NCBI GenBank assembly: GCA_021158865.1
Contig: JAGGSX010000214.1
Span: 1-23,856, forward strand
Origin: Thermoplasmata archaeon
GTDB taxonomy: Archaea > Thermoplasmatota > E2 > UBA202 > JdFR-43
DNA: 23,856 bases
Reading direction: 5' to 3'
The notes beneath the pieces were generated by a model. That model was not told the DNA's origin. It made no database searches and saw only the letters and a list, made by a program, of their open reading frames with translations. A program made the translations under genes and the position numbers. Shown here piece by piece: positions 7,457-15,354 of this stretch. The stretch's first letter is position 1. Each line of letters starts with the position of its first letter.

Positions 7457-8349
7457 ATTCTCACCTCTCTTTTCATTTCAATAGCTTTAAAAGGACATTC
7501 ATTTTCGCATATTCCACAACCCTTGCAATAATCATAATTTATTTTTGCTTTATTATCAACCATTTTTATAGCCCCTTCAGGACAATAAAACCAGCATATC
7601 TTGCATCCTGTGCATCGTTGTTCATCAACAACAGGCATAAAGACTCGCCACCCTCCAGTTTTATTTTCGCTAAAAGAACCTATTCCAACCAAGCCTGCTT
7701 CTGTTTGTAATGTTCCAATGCTTCCTCCCAATGGCAATTCATCAACAGTTGGAAGCCATTGTTTCTTTCCTTCGAATTTTTTGCCAGCTTTAGCAATTCC
7801 CACAATTGTTTTTTCATAGGCTTTCCTTGCAGCAATTGCATTTTTTTCTCCTGCCTCCTTGCCCAGCCTTGCTCCAAATTTTTCAATTATAGCTTTTTCT
7901 ATTGCATCAATACCTATTTTTCCTGTTGCTCTGGATATTGCTCCCAATATTGCCGTGTTTGTTATAGCCCTTCCAATGGTTTCAAGAGCTATGGTAGTGG
8001 CATCAATTGTAGCACATCTTACGCTTCTGCTCAATTTAACTTCCTCTGGTTTTTTCTGCGTATTTATTATAACCATTCCATCTGGTTTGAGCCCTTCTAA
8101 AACGTCCTCAGTTTCTATCAAAGTTTCATCAAGGACAACCACATAATCGGGCTCATATATCTGGGTTTTTATTCTTATCTTCTTGTCATCTATTCTTGTG
8201 AAAGCTCTGACTGGCGCACCTCTCCTCTCTGCCCCAAAAAATGGAAAAGAGACGGCATATTTGCCTTCCAAAAAGGCAGCCAAGGCGAGGGCTTCGGCGG
8301 CCATCCTGCCGCCCTGTCCCCCTCTTCCATGGAAGCGTATTTCATACAT
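7453..8349 (-). CDS. porGD: pyruvate:ferredoxin oxidoreductase, fused gamma-delta subunit
   Basis: One 298-residue chain combines two subunits. Residues 1 to about 185 are the gamma domain, starting with the family motif IRFHGRGGQGGRMAAE and continuing with FPFFGAERRGAPVRAF. After a linker, residues about 196-298 are the delta domain, a two-cluster ferredoxin with CTGCKICWFYCP (Cys246, 249, 252, 256) and CKGCGICENECP (Cys275, 278, 281, 285). It carries electrons from the beta-subunit cluster to soluble ferredoxin. Gamma and delta are separate genes in Pyrococcus, so the fusion is a notable but not unique arrangement. It is first in the operon, with a TATA-like box 24 nt upstream of its ATG. 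Confidence 0.94.
   Translation of the reverse strand: MYEIRFHGRGGQGGRMAAEALALAAFLEGKYAVSFPFFGAERRGAPVRAFTRIDDKKIRIKTQIYEPDYVVVLDETLIETEDVLEGLKPDGMVIINTQKKPEEVKLSRSVRCATIDATTIALETIGRAITNTAILGAISRATGKIGIDAIEKAIIEKFGARLGKEAGEKNAIAARKAYEKTIVGIAKAGKKFEGKKQWLPTVDELPLGGSIGTLQTEAGLVGIGSFSENKTGGWRVFMPVVDEQRCTGCKICWFYCPEGAIKMVDNKAKINYDYCKGCGICENECPFKAIEMKREVRI
7462..7468 (-). promoter_or_regulatory. Shine-Dalgarno site of porA
   Basis: The minus strand reads GAGGTGA about four to five bases before the ATG at 7456. This is the best match to the archaeal anti-SD in the window and confirms the porA start inside the porGD stop. Confidence 0.6.
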
Positions 8350-8367
8350 GTGGATGGAAATGCTGTC

Positions 8368-8378
8368 ATAAATATTAA
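8368..8378 (-). promoter_or_regulatory. TATA box for porGD-porA-porB operon
   Basis: The minus strand reads TTAATATTTAT, centred about 24 nt before the ATG at 8349, which fits a leaderless transcript. It lies in the 124-nt divergent gap shared with the RNase P protein gene. Confidence 0.45.
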
Positions 8379-8440
8379 CTTTGTGGTGAAATTGATAAAA
8401 AAAATATAGAATCTATCAAAATTAAAGAGGATGGATAAGG

Positions 8441-8450
8441 AAAAAATAAA
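8441..8450 (+). promoter_or_regulatory. TATA-like box for RNase P protein 4 gene
   Basis: AAAAAATAAA is centred about 28 nt before the GTG at 8474. A second A/T-rich box at about 8398-8408 would instead place transcription near the small ATG at 8431. The choice between them is open. Confidence 0.3.
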
Positions 8451-8473
8451 GTATCAATTTTTCTTTAACAAAG

Positions 8474-8800
8474 GTGAAAAATAGGAGCAGACAGAAAATA
8501 GCCCAGCAAAGAATAAAAAAACTATTTCAGGAGGCTGAAAAAAGAGCTAAGCAAGGAAGAATGGATTTAGCAAATAGATATGTTGAAATTGCGAGGAAAA
8601 TATCAATGAAATATCTCGTAAGAATACCTAAGGAATATAGGATGAGGTATTGCAAGAAATGTCATTCATATCTCTTACCAGGAAAAAATTGTATGGTAAG
8701 ACTGAAAAAGCACAGAGTTGTCATTAAATGCTTAAGTTGTAACCATTTTATGAGATATCCATATATAAGGGAAATAAAAGAAAAGAGAAAAAATAAATAA
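8474..8800 (+). CDS. rnp4: ribonuclease P protein component 4 (Rpp21/Rpr2 family)
   Basis: This is a protein subunit of archaeal RNase P, which pairs with Rpp29 and helps the catalytic RNA trim tRNA 5' leaders. The 108-residue basic protein begins with a helical region ending in RYVEIARKISMKY, then the family block YRMRYCKKCHSYLLPG and a second Cys pair KCLSCN. Cys60, Cys63, Cys86 and Cys89 form the zinc ribbon. The start is a GTG without a clear Shine-Dalgarno, supported by the family N-terminus and by an upstream TATA-like box. Length is normal. It heads a short plus-strand run with a secreted protein and a uracil-DNA glycosylase. Confidence 0.93.
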   Translation: MKNRSRQKIAQQRIKKLFQEAEKRAKQGRMDLANRYVEIARKISMKYLVRIPKEYRMRYCKKCHSYLLPGKNCMVRLKKHRVVIKCLSCNHFMRYPYIREIKEKRKNK

Positions 8801-8819
8801 AAGTTATTTTATTAATATC

Positions 8820-9236
8820 ATGAAAAAATATTTGATTGCCTTTGCTTTTTTATTCATCTTGCCATGCTTTTTATCTGCCGCATCTTCAAATAATACAAAT
8901 TCATGGATAAAAATTGAAGAACCACAGCCTGGCATATATGTAAATGGAGAAAAAGTTCTAAATTCAAAAATGTATATTTTTATAGGCTCTAATTCTATAA
9001 ATGTTGTAGCAGATGCAAGCAGTAATGTTAGAGTAGCATATCTTGCAATATATGATGTCATGAAAAAGGACATGGTTGAAGGGGTATGGGATTATGATAG
9101 GAGCGATGGTTTTTCCTATAATTTCACTTCATTGCCCCTTGGCATATATGCCATAGCTGCTATTGGGGCTTCCATTGATATACAAGAACCTGTTGCTTTC
9201 GACTGGATTATGCCTGTTATTATCATACATGTATAG
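8820..9236 (+). CDS. small secreted protein of unknown function, possible Ig-like fold
   Basis: I do not recognise a specific family. The 138-residue protein begins with a classical signal peptide (MKKYLIAFAFLFILPCFLSA, cleavage near residue 20-22). The rest is beta-rich, with alternating hydrophobic strands and a pattern (IKIEEPQPGIYVNGEKV, later YNFTSLPLGIYAIAAIG) that recalls single Ig-like domains of archaeal surface proteins; that is a weak inference. The tail WIMPVIIIHV is hydrophobic but too short for a sure anchor. An A/T box about 25 nt upstream, inside the end of the RNase P gene, could give it its own promoter. Its stop overlaps the start of the glycosylase gene by 8 nt. Confidence 0.7.
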   Translation: MKKYLIAFAFLFILPCFLSAASSNNTNSWIKIEEPQPGIYVNGEKVLNSKMYIFIGSNSINVVADASSNVRVAYLAIYDVMKKDMVEGVWDYDRSDGFSYNFTSLPLGIYAIAAIGASIDIQEPVAFDWIMPVIIIHV

Positions 9237-9801
9237 TTTAGAAGAGATAGAACGAGAGATAAAAAAATGCAAAAAATGCAGGCTATGGAAAAGTAGAAGA
9301 AATCCTGTTGCTGGAGAAGGAAATGAAAAAGCAAGAATCATGTTTGTTGGAGAAGCCCCTGGAAGAGTAGAAGATGAAACTGGAAAACCTTTTGTTGGCA
9401 AAGCTGGACAATTTTTAAATGAAGTCTTAGAAGCAAATGAAATAGATAGAAAGGATGTTTATATAACAAATGTTGTAAAATGCCGCCCGCCGAATAATAG
9501 AGACCCATTGCCAGATGAAATTGCTGCCTGTTCGCCATATTTAGAAAAGCAGATTGATATAATAAAACCAGAAATAATCGCAACGCTTGGGAGATTTGCA
9601 TCTTCTTTTATTTTATCATTGTATGGATTTAATTCGCTACCAATGGCATCAATACATGGCAAAATTTTTAATGTTCCATTGCATGGCATTAAGATTATTA
9701 TTCTATACCATCCAGCAGCCTGTATCTATAATCCAAAACTGAAAAAAGTTTTCTCTGACGACATTAAGAAGCTGGCTGAATTAAAAAAGAATTGTTTTTA
9801 A
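9229..9801 (+). CDS. udg: type-4 uracil-DNA glycosylase
   Basis: Family 4 enzymes remove uracil from DNA, a major need in hot or slow-growing archaea, and carry a [4Fe-4S] cluster. The 190-residue protein has all four cluster ligands in the expected places: Cys14 and Cys17 (CKKC), Cys85 (VVKCRPPNNRDP) and Cys101 (AACSPYL). It has motif A GEAPGRVEDETGKPFVGKAG (41-60) and the C-terminal motif YHPAAC (160-165). I start at the ATG at 9229, which gives the family N-terminus; the ATG at 9163 would add a 22-residue tail overlapping the secreted-protein gene. Translation is probably coupled to that gene. Its stop interlocks with the stop of the convergent ileS. Confidence 0.95.
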   Translation: MYSLEEIEREIKKCKKCRLWKSRRNPVAGEGNEKARIMFVGEAPGRVEDETGKPFVGKAGQFLNEVLEANEIDRKDVYITNVVKCRPPNNRDPLPDEIAACSPYLEKQIDIIKPEIIATLGRFASSFILSLYGFNSLPMASIHGKIFNVPLHGIKIIILYHPAACIYNPKLKKVFSDDIKKLAELKKNCF

Positions 9802-12800
9802 CCCCTTTTTATTCCTATTTTTATTCTCTCTTTATCTATATTCCATTCTACTGGATTTTCAGGTTCTTTATACATTATTTCCTTACTCCTTGTCTCATTT
9901 TTTACATATTCCTCCCATCTGCCAAGTCTATCCTTACTTATATTTATCTCTGTGATTATTTCTTCTTCCATATCAAGATTCATTCTTTTTCTCATTTCCT
10001 GAATTCTTCTAACAATTTCCCTCGCAAAACCCTCTCTCTTCAATTCTGGATTTATTAATGTATATAATGCTACAATATTGCCATTGGTATTGCCAACTGC
10101 ATACCCTTTTATGGGTTCTTCTTCAATTTTATAATCCTCTTCTCCAATCTTATTTCCATCTATGATGGCATCATTTAATTTATCAATGGGCATAGACTGT
10201 ATAATTTCCGCCACTTTCCCTGCATATTCTTTATATTTTGGACCAAGTTTTGAAAAATTTGGCTTTGCAATTTTTTTCATGAACATGCTTTCATCAGATG
10301 CAAAAATAATTTCCTTGACATTTATTTCTTCCCTTAAAATGTTTTTTAATTCCTCAAGATTTTCATCTGAAACAATTATTGCCTTTTCCAATGGCTGCCT
10401 GAGTTTTATTTTTTCTTTTGACCTTATTGCTCTTGCTTCTTCTGCTATGTCTCTTACAACTTCCATTTTTTTCTCTAACTGGCTATCAATAATTTTCTCA
10501 TTTGCTTCTGGAAAATTGCATAGATGAACACTCTCTCCATCTCCCAATCCAAGATAAATTTTTTCTGATATAAATGGAACAAATGGAGCAAGGATTTTTG
10601 AAAGAGTTATCAAAACTTCATGAAGAGTTGAATATCCTGCAAGCTTGTCCATACTTTCCTCTTCTGTCCAGAATCTTTTTCTTGAATTTCTCACATACCA
10701 GTTGCTCAAATCTTTTATAACAAAGTCTTCTATTGCTCTTGCAGCCTTGTGGATTTCAAATTTTTCAAATTTTTCTTCTACATTTTTAATAAGGGTATTT
10801 AGAGAAGAAAGAATCCATTTATCTATTATTTCCCTTCTTTCAAAATCAACTGCCTTTTTATCATAATCAAATTTATCCAGACTTGAATATGTTTTATAAA
10901 ATGAATAAACATTCCATACTGTCAGCAAAAATTTACTCAATGCATCTTTAACAACTTTTTCATAAAAACGCTTTGGCTGCCATGGTGGTGATGATGAAAT
11001 CAAATACCATCTTAAAGCATCTGCCCCTTCCTTTTCAAATATTTCACTTGGCTCAACATAATTTCTTGCTTTCTTTGACATCTTCTGTCCATTTTTGTCA
11101 AGTATTAATCCAAGTGTGAGAACATTTTTATATGGTGGCTCATCAAATATTATCGTCGAGATTGCAAGCAAGGAATAAAACCATCCTCTCGTCTGGTCTA
11201 TCGCCTCGCAGATAAAATCTGCAGGAAAATTTTCTTTAAATTTATCTTCATTTTCAAAAGGATAATGCCATTGAGCAAATGGGGCAGAACCAGAATCATA
11301 CCATGCATCTATAACTTCATTTATGCGGCGCATCTCGCCGCCGCAATGCGGGCATTTCAATATTATTTTATCGATGGCTGGACGGTGCAAATCTATCTCG
11401 ACAGGCATATTTTCAGCCATGTTTTTCAATTCTTTTATGCTTCCTATACAAATTTCTTTGCCGCATTTATCGCATTTCCATACTGGCAGGGGTGTTCCCC
11501 AGTAGCGCTTTCTTGATAAAGCCCAATCCCTCGCTTCTTTTATGAATTCGCCAAATCTTCCATATTTTATGTTTTCTGGATACCAATTAACTTTCTCATT
11601 ATTTTTAGCAAGCTCTTTCCTTAATTTTGACATTCTTATAAACCATGATTCTATGGCATAATAAAGCAATGGAGTGTCACACCTCCAGCAGAATGGATAT
11701 TGATGTTTATATTTTTGAACTCCTTCAATTAACCCACGCTCTTTTAGGTCATTTATTATTTCTTCATCAGCATCTTTTACAAATTTACCAGCCCATTTTT
11801 TAACTTCTTTGACAAATCTTCCCCTCAAATCAACCAACTGAATTAATGGCAAGTCATATTTCAATCCAACTTCATAATCATCTTCCCCAAAAGCAGGAGC
11901 AATATGGACAATGCCAGTTCCTTCTTCCATTGTAACAAAATCTGCAGTAACAACATACCAGCATTTTTTATCTGGCTTAACATATTGATATAATGGTTCA
12001 TATTCAATTCCTTCCAGCTCCTTTCCTTTAAATTTATCAACAATATCATAATTTTTCATCAATTCTTTTGCTCTTTTTTCTGCAAGTATAAAAATATTTC
12101 CATTATATTTTATTTTAACATACCATTCATCAGGATGAACAGCAAGGGCAACATTCGATATAAGTGTCCATGGTGTTGTTGTCCATGCTATGAAATATTC
12201 ATCTTTTCCTCTTAATTTAAATCTAACAAAAATGCTTGGGTCTTCCACTTCTTTATATCCCTGAGCAACTTCATGAGATGAAAGAGTTGTCCCACATCTC
12301 GGGCAATATGGTGTAACACGATAACCATGATAAAGCAATCCTTTTTCCCACGCCTTCTTCAATGACCACCAGACAGATTCAATATATTTATTATCTAAAG
12401 TTATATAGGGATTTTCCATGTCTATCCAGAAGCCAACCCTCCTTGTCATTTTTTTCCATGCTTCTTCATACTTAAAAACACTTTTCCTGCATTTTTCGTT
12501 GAATTTTTCTATTCCATATTTCTCCAATTCCTGCTTATTTTTTATCCCGAGCATTTTTTCAACTTCAATTTCAACTGGCAAGCCGTGGGTGTCCCATCCT
12601 GCTCTCCTTTCCACATAATAACCTTTCATTGTTTTATATCTCAAGATAACATCTTTTATTGTCCTCGTCAAAACATGACCGGGATGCGGCAGCCCATTGG
12701 CGGTCGGCGGCCCTTCCAAAAAAACAAATTTTTTTCCATCTTTTCTTTTCTCAATGCTCTTCCTAAATATATCATGTTCGTCCCAATATTGCAATATTTC

Positions 12801-12830
12801 TTCTTCCATTTCGGGATTGTATTCTGGCAT
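9798..12830 (-). CDS. ileS: isoleucyl-tRNA synthetase
   Basis: This class I synthetase charges tRNA-Ile and edits misactivated valine. The 1010-residue protein has the HIGH-type signature as HPGH (49-52, in PPTANGLPHPGH), GWDTHGLPVE, the editing domain with WTTTPWTL, Cys pairs in YCPRCGT, KCDKCG and KCPHCGG, and the KMSKK loop (583-587). An archaeal/eukaryotic-type anticodon-binding tail follows. I start at the ATG at 12830. A TTG at 12842 is in frame, but the only TATA-like box is centred 28-31 nt before 12830 and would start transcription downstream of that TTG. Its stop interlocks with that of udg (TTAA at 9798-9801). Confidence 0.97.
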   Translation of the reverse strand: MPEYNPEMEEEILQYWDEHDIFRKSIEKRKDGKKFVFLEGPPTANGLPHPGHVLTRTIKDVILRYKTMKGYYVERRAGWDTHGLPVEIEVEKMLGIKNKQELEKYGIEKFNEKCRKSVFKYEEAWKKMTRRVGFWIDMENPYITLDNKYIESVWWSLKKAWEKGLLYHGYRVTPYCPRCGTTLSSHEVAQGYKEVEDPSIFVRFKLRGKDEYFIAWTTTPWTLISNVALAVHPDEWYVKIKYNGNIFILAEKRAKELMKNYDIVDKFKGKELEGIEYEPLYQYVKPDKKCWYVVTADFVTMEEGTGIVHIAPAFGEDDYEVGLKYDLPLIQLVDLRGRFVKEVKKWAGKFVKDADEEIINDLKERGLIEGVQKYKHQYPFCWRCDTPLLYYAIESWFIRMSKLRKELAKNNEKVNWYPENIKYGRFGEFIKEARDWALSRKRYWGTPLPVWKCDKCGKEICIGSIKELKNMAENMPVEIDLHRPAIDKIILKCPHCGGEMRRINEVIDAWYDSGSAPFAQWHYPFENEDKFKENFPADFICEAIDQTRGWFYSLLAISTIIFDEPPYKNVLTLGLILDKNGQKMSKKARNYVEPSEIFEKEGADALRWYLISSSPPWQPKRFYEKVVKDALSKFLLTVWNVYSFYKTYSSLDKFDYDKKAVDFERREIIDKWILSSLNTLIKNVEEKFEKFEIHKAARAIEDFVIKDLSNWYVRNSRKRFWTEEESMDKLAGYSTLHEVLITLSKILAPFVPFISEKIYLGLGDGESVHLCNFPEANEKIIDSQLEKKMEVVRDIAEEARAIRSKEKIKLRQPLEKAIIVSDENLEELKNILREEINVKEIIFASDESMFMKKIAKPNFSKLGPKYKEYAGKVAEIIQSMPIDKLNDAIIDGNKIGEEDYKIEEEPIKGYAVGNTNGNIVALYTLINPELKREGFAREIVRRIQEMRKRMNLDMEEEIITEINISKDRLGRWEEYVKNETRSKEIMYKEPENPVEWNIDKERIKIGIKRG

Positions 12831-12854
12831 ATCTATTGGCAATAGTAAGATTGC

Positions 12855-12866
12855 TTAAAATATTTT
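12855..12866 (-). promoter_or_regulatory. TATA-like box for ileS
   Basis: The minus strand reads AAAATATTTTAA, centred about 28-31 nt before the ATG at 12830. It favours that ATG over the TTG at 12842. The rest of the 142-nt gap up to the pseudogene shows nothing else that I can name. Confidence 0.4.
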
Positions 12867-12972
12867 TGATGCTTTTGGCAAATATAGGAAAATAAAATTA
12901 TTTTATCCATTCCATTGACTTGTTTAATATCTTATATCTTCTATCCGCCAATGTTTTTCAATGCCTCTCATA

Positions 12973-13464
12973 TTATTGAATTATTATTCCAGTTACAATT
13001 AGTGTTAAACCAATTACTGTTGAAAATAATATTTTTTCTCCAACTATTAAATGAATTATTATAAGAGATATGAATGGAGAGAGATAAATTAAATTGCTTA
13101 CCTGAGCACTTGTAGAAATTTTTAACGCTTTTAACCATATCAAAAAAGCTATTCTCATTTCAAATATTCCAACATAAATTGCTCCTAAAAATCCGAGTAT
13201 GGAAGGAATACTTGGTTTTGAAAAAATATGAAAAATGGAAAAATAAAACATAATTCCTTCAACAAACTTATTTTATTCTATATCAGCAGGATTAAAAATA
13301 GAATAATGATAGATGTTATAGAAGAAAAATAGTAAATTAATAAAATCCATGTAGTGAAGAGAAATTTTGAATGCACTTGCAACAGTCGACCAATTTATAA
13401 CTGCAATAAATGCATATAGATAAGCCTTCTTTTCCACAAATTGATTTAAGCAAAGTAGTTTCAT
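12973..13464 (-). pseudogene. decayed EamA/DMT-family transporter
   Basis: The remains of a drug/metabolite transporter (normally about 290 residues and ten helices). The 5' end encodes a typical first helix, YLYAFIAVINWSTVASAFK. Near 13325-13331, in a run of T on the minus strand, the frame is lost: the shifted frame continues as a plausible second helix (SSITSIIILFLILLI) before a TAG at 13278-13280, while the original frame ends at a TAA at 13273-13275. Downstream, back in the first frame, the last helices are intact (LGFLGAIYVGIFEM, FLIWLKALKISTSAQVSNLI, IVGEKILFSTVIGLTLIV). Roughly the middle third to half of the family is missing. Its ATG still overlaps the upstream flavoprotein stop as ATGA, so it was once the second gene of that operon. 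Confidence 0.8.
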
Positions 13465-14801
13465 GACAATTTTTTTTGTATCACATTGGCAGCAACTATG
13501 ACAGCATCCCAGACGGGGGCGAAAGGTGGCGCATACCCCATATCAAGCATTGCAACCTGCTCCGCTGTCATACCATTTGTTATTGCTGCTGCAAGAGTGT
13601 TTATTCTCCCAAGAATGCCTTCCCATCCTGTAATTTCTCCGCCAAGTAGTTTATGGCTCTTTTTATCAGCTACAAGCCTTACATTTATTTTTTTGTTATC
13701 TGGATAATAATGGCTTCTTGTTCCATGTTGAATGTCTGTAGCAACAGCATAAAATCCATTTTTTATGGCTTCATTTAACGACAAGCCAGTTTTCCCTATC
13801 TGCAAATCAAAGAATTTTGTTATTGATGTCCCGGCAACGCCAGGAAAAACTTTTTTATTTCCTTCTACAACATTTTCTCCTGCTATTCTACCCATTTTAT
13901 TTGCAGCAGGCGCCAGAGGCATGTAAGCGGGCTTTTTGGTAACAATATTTTTTGTTTCAACATTGTCACCAGCAGCATATATGTCTTCATTGCTTGTTTG
14001 CATGAATTCATTTGTTTTTATACCTCCTGTCTCACCAATCTCCAATCCAATTTTTTTGGCTAAATCAACATTTGGTTTTACTCCTATAGAAAGAAGAGCA
14101 ACGTCTATGGCATAGCTTCCTTTTTCAGTAACAATTTTTTTGATTGCATCTTTTCCTTCAAAAGATTTTACTCTTTCATTTAAATGAAGTTCCACTCCAT
14201 GTAAAAGCAGCTCATTTTCAATTATTTTTGTTGCTTCTTTATCAAAGGATGGCATAACATGGTCCATCATTTCAAACATTTTTACTTTTTTACCCATTTT
14301 TATGAAAGCTTCTGCCATCTCAATTCCAATATATCCTGCTCCAACTATGCCAATAACTTCTGCTTTTTTAACATCTTTAAACAGACTTTCTCCATCTTCA
14401 AGTGTTCTCAGAGAATGTATTCTTTCCAAGCCAATTCCTTCTATGCTTGGTTTAAAAGCTTTCCCACCGGTTGTAATTATAAGTTTGTCATAGTTCATCC
14501 TAACTTCTTTTCCTTTTTTATCGATGGCTACCACTTCTTTACCACTTTCATCTATGTCTGTAACTTCATGCTCTGTTCTAACATCTATCCCTCTTTTTTC
14601 TATAAAATAATCAACAGTATAATATACCAGCTCATCAATTTTTTTAACGAGCCCTTCAAAATAATATGGCAGACCACATGGAGCATAAGAAACAAATCTG
14701 CTTTTTTCAAAGACCGTCACATCAACACCTCTGCCAACTCTTTTTGATTTGGCTGCCGCCGCCATGCCCGCCGCCGAGCCCCCTATAACAATTATTTTCA
14801 T
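13461..14801 (-). CDS. cdr: CoA-disulfide reductase / NADH oxidase family flavoprotein
   Basis: A pyridine nucleotide-disulfide oxidoreductase of 446 residues. It has the FAD-binding start IIVIGGSAAGMAAAAK, the single redox Cys42 in SYAPCGLPYYF as in CoA-disulfide reductases and NADH oxidases, the NAD(P)H site GIVGAGYIGIEMAE (about 151-164), the second FAD motif DIYAAGDNVE, and the family tail MGYAPPFAPVWDAV. The enzyme would reduce CoA disulfide or related persulfides, or oxygen, with NAD(P)H; sequence does not separate these. It is complete and has a TATA-like box about 23-25 nt upstream of its ATG. It is followed, with an ATGA overlap, by a decayed transporter gene. Confidence 0.9.
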   Translation of the reverse strand: MKIIVIGGSAAGMAAAAKSKRVGRGVDVTVFEKSRFVSYAPCGLPYYFEGLVKKIDELVYYTVDYFIEKRGIDVRTEHEVTDIDESGKEVVAIDKKGKEVRMNYDKLIITTGGKAFKPSIEGIGLERIHSLRTLEDGESLFKDVKKAEVIGIVGAGYIGIEMAEAFIKMGKKVKMFEMMDHVMPSFDKEATKIIENELLLHGVELHLNERVKSFEGKDAIKKIVTEKGSYAIDVALLSIGVKPNVDLAKKIGLEIGETGGIKTNEFMQTSNEDIYAAGDNVETKNIVTKKPAYMPLAPAANKMGRIAGENVVEGNKKVFPGVAGTSITKFFDLQIGKTGLSLNEAIKNGFYAVATDIQHGTRSHYYPDNKKINVRLVADKKSHKLLGGEITGWEGILGRINTLAAAITNGMTAEQVAMLDMGYAPPFAPVWDAVIVAANVIQKKLS

Positions 14802-14818
14802 AGTAGGATATTAAGGGC

Positions 14819-14829
14819 TTATATAAAAT
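14819..14829 (-). promoter_or_regulatory. TATA box for the CoA-disulfide reductase gene
   Basis: The minus strand reads ATTTTATATAA, centred about 23-24 nt before the ATG at 14801, which fits a leaderless transcript. Confidence 0.5.
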
Positions 14830-14894
14830 TTATACTGATTGGCTGACTCTTTTATGGCAATTTACCATTTTCTTTTTGTTTCATCCATTAATTT

Positions 14895-14914
14895 TTTATA
14901 TATCCTTTATATTT
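14895..14914 (+). promoter_or_regulatory. promoter region of the S8-to-AdkA operon
   Basis: Two TATA-like boxes, TTTATATAT at 14895-14903 and TTTATATTT at 14906-14914, lie upstream of the S8 ATG at 14957. They would give leaders of roughly 20-30 nt, longer than for other first genes here. GGGGT just before the ATG may serve as a ribosome-binding site. No gene is visible between this region and the divergent flavoprotein gene. Confidence 0.45.
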
Positions 14915-14956
14915 TTCTGCGAAAGATTTAAGAATTGCGGGATTATTTGGGGTAGA

Positions 14957-15346
14957 ATGTTGAACGATACTTTAGCAAATGCTTTGGCAGCAATAAAAAA
15001 TGCAGAAAGAGTAGGCAAGAGAGAGTGTATAATAAAGCCTGCTTCAAAGATGATTGGAAGGGTTTTGAAGTTGTTACAGGACTATGGATATATAGAGGCT
15101 TTTGAATGGGTGGATGATGGCAAATCAGGATTATTTAAAATCTTACTTAAAGGGAATATTAATGATTGCAATGTCATAAAGCCAAGATATGCAATTAAAA
15201 AAAATGATTTCGAAATATGGGAATCCCGTTATTTGCCTGCTGAAAATTTCGGCATACTTATAGTTTCAACGGATAAAGGAATTGTATCTCAATATGAAGC
15301 AAAGAAAGAAGGAATAGGAGGTAGAGCATTGGGATATGTGTATTAG
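14957..15346 (+). CDS. rps8: 30S ribosomal protein S8
   Basis: S8 binds 16S rRNA early in small-subunit assembly. The 129-residue protein has archaeal S8 features: DTLANALAAIKNAERVGKRE, PASKMIGRVLKLLQDYGYIE, VIKPRYAIKK and the C-terminal FGILIVSTDKGIVSQYEAKK followed by GIGGRALGYVY. The ATG at 14957 gives the usual length; a reading from 14876 adds 27 residues with no family support and would place the start before the TATA boxes. It is the first gene of the run. In most archaea L5 and S14 lie directly upstream, but here the neighbour is a divergent flavoprotein gene. Confidence 0.96.
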   Translation: MLNDTLANALAAIKNAERVGKRECIIKPASKMIGRVLKLLQDYGYIEAFEWVDDGKSGLFKILLKGNINDCNVIKPRYAIKKNDFEIWESRYLPAENFGILIVSTDKGIVSQYEAKKEGIGGRALGYVY

Positions 15347-15354
15347 GTGCAAAT

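Noticed and set aside
7759..8146. Plus-strand reading frames opposite the PorGD gene
   Set aside because: They mirror a gene with complete gamma and ferredoxin motifs and have shadow-like composition.
12831..12842. TTG start for ileS at 12842
   Set aside because: The TATA-like box would place transcription downstream of the TTG, and the ATG at 12830 gives the normal N-terminus.
14876..14956. N-terminal extension of S8, or a hidden S14 gene
   Set aside because: The extension has no S8 similarity and there is no paired-Cys S14 pattern in any frame; the region holds promoter-like boxes instead.
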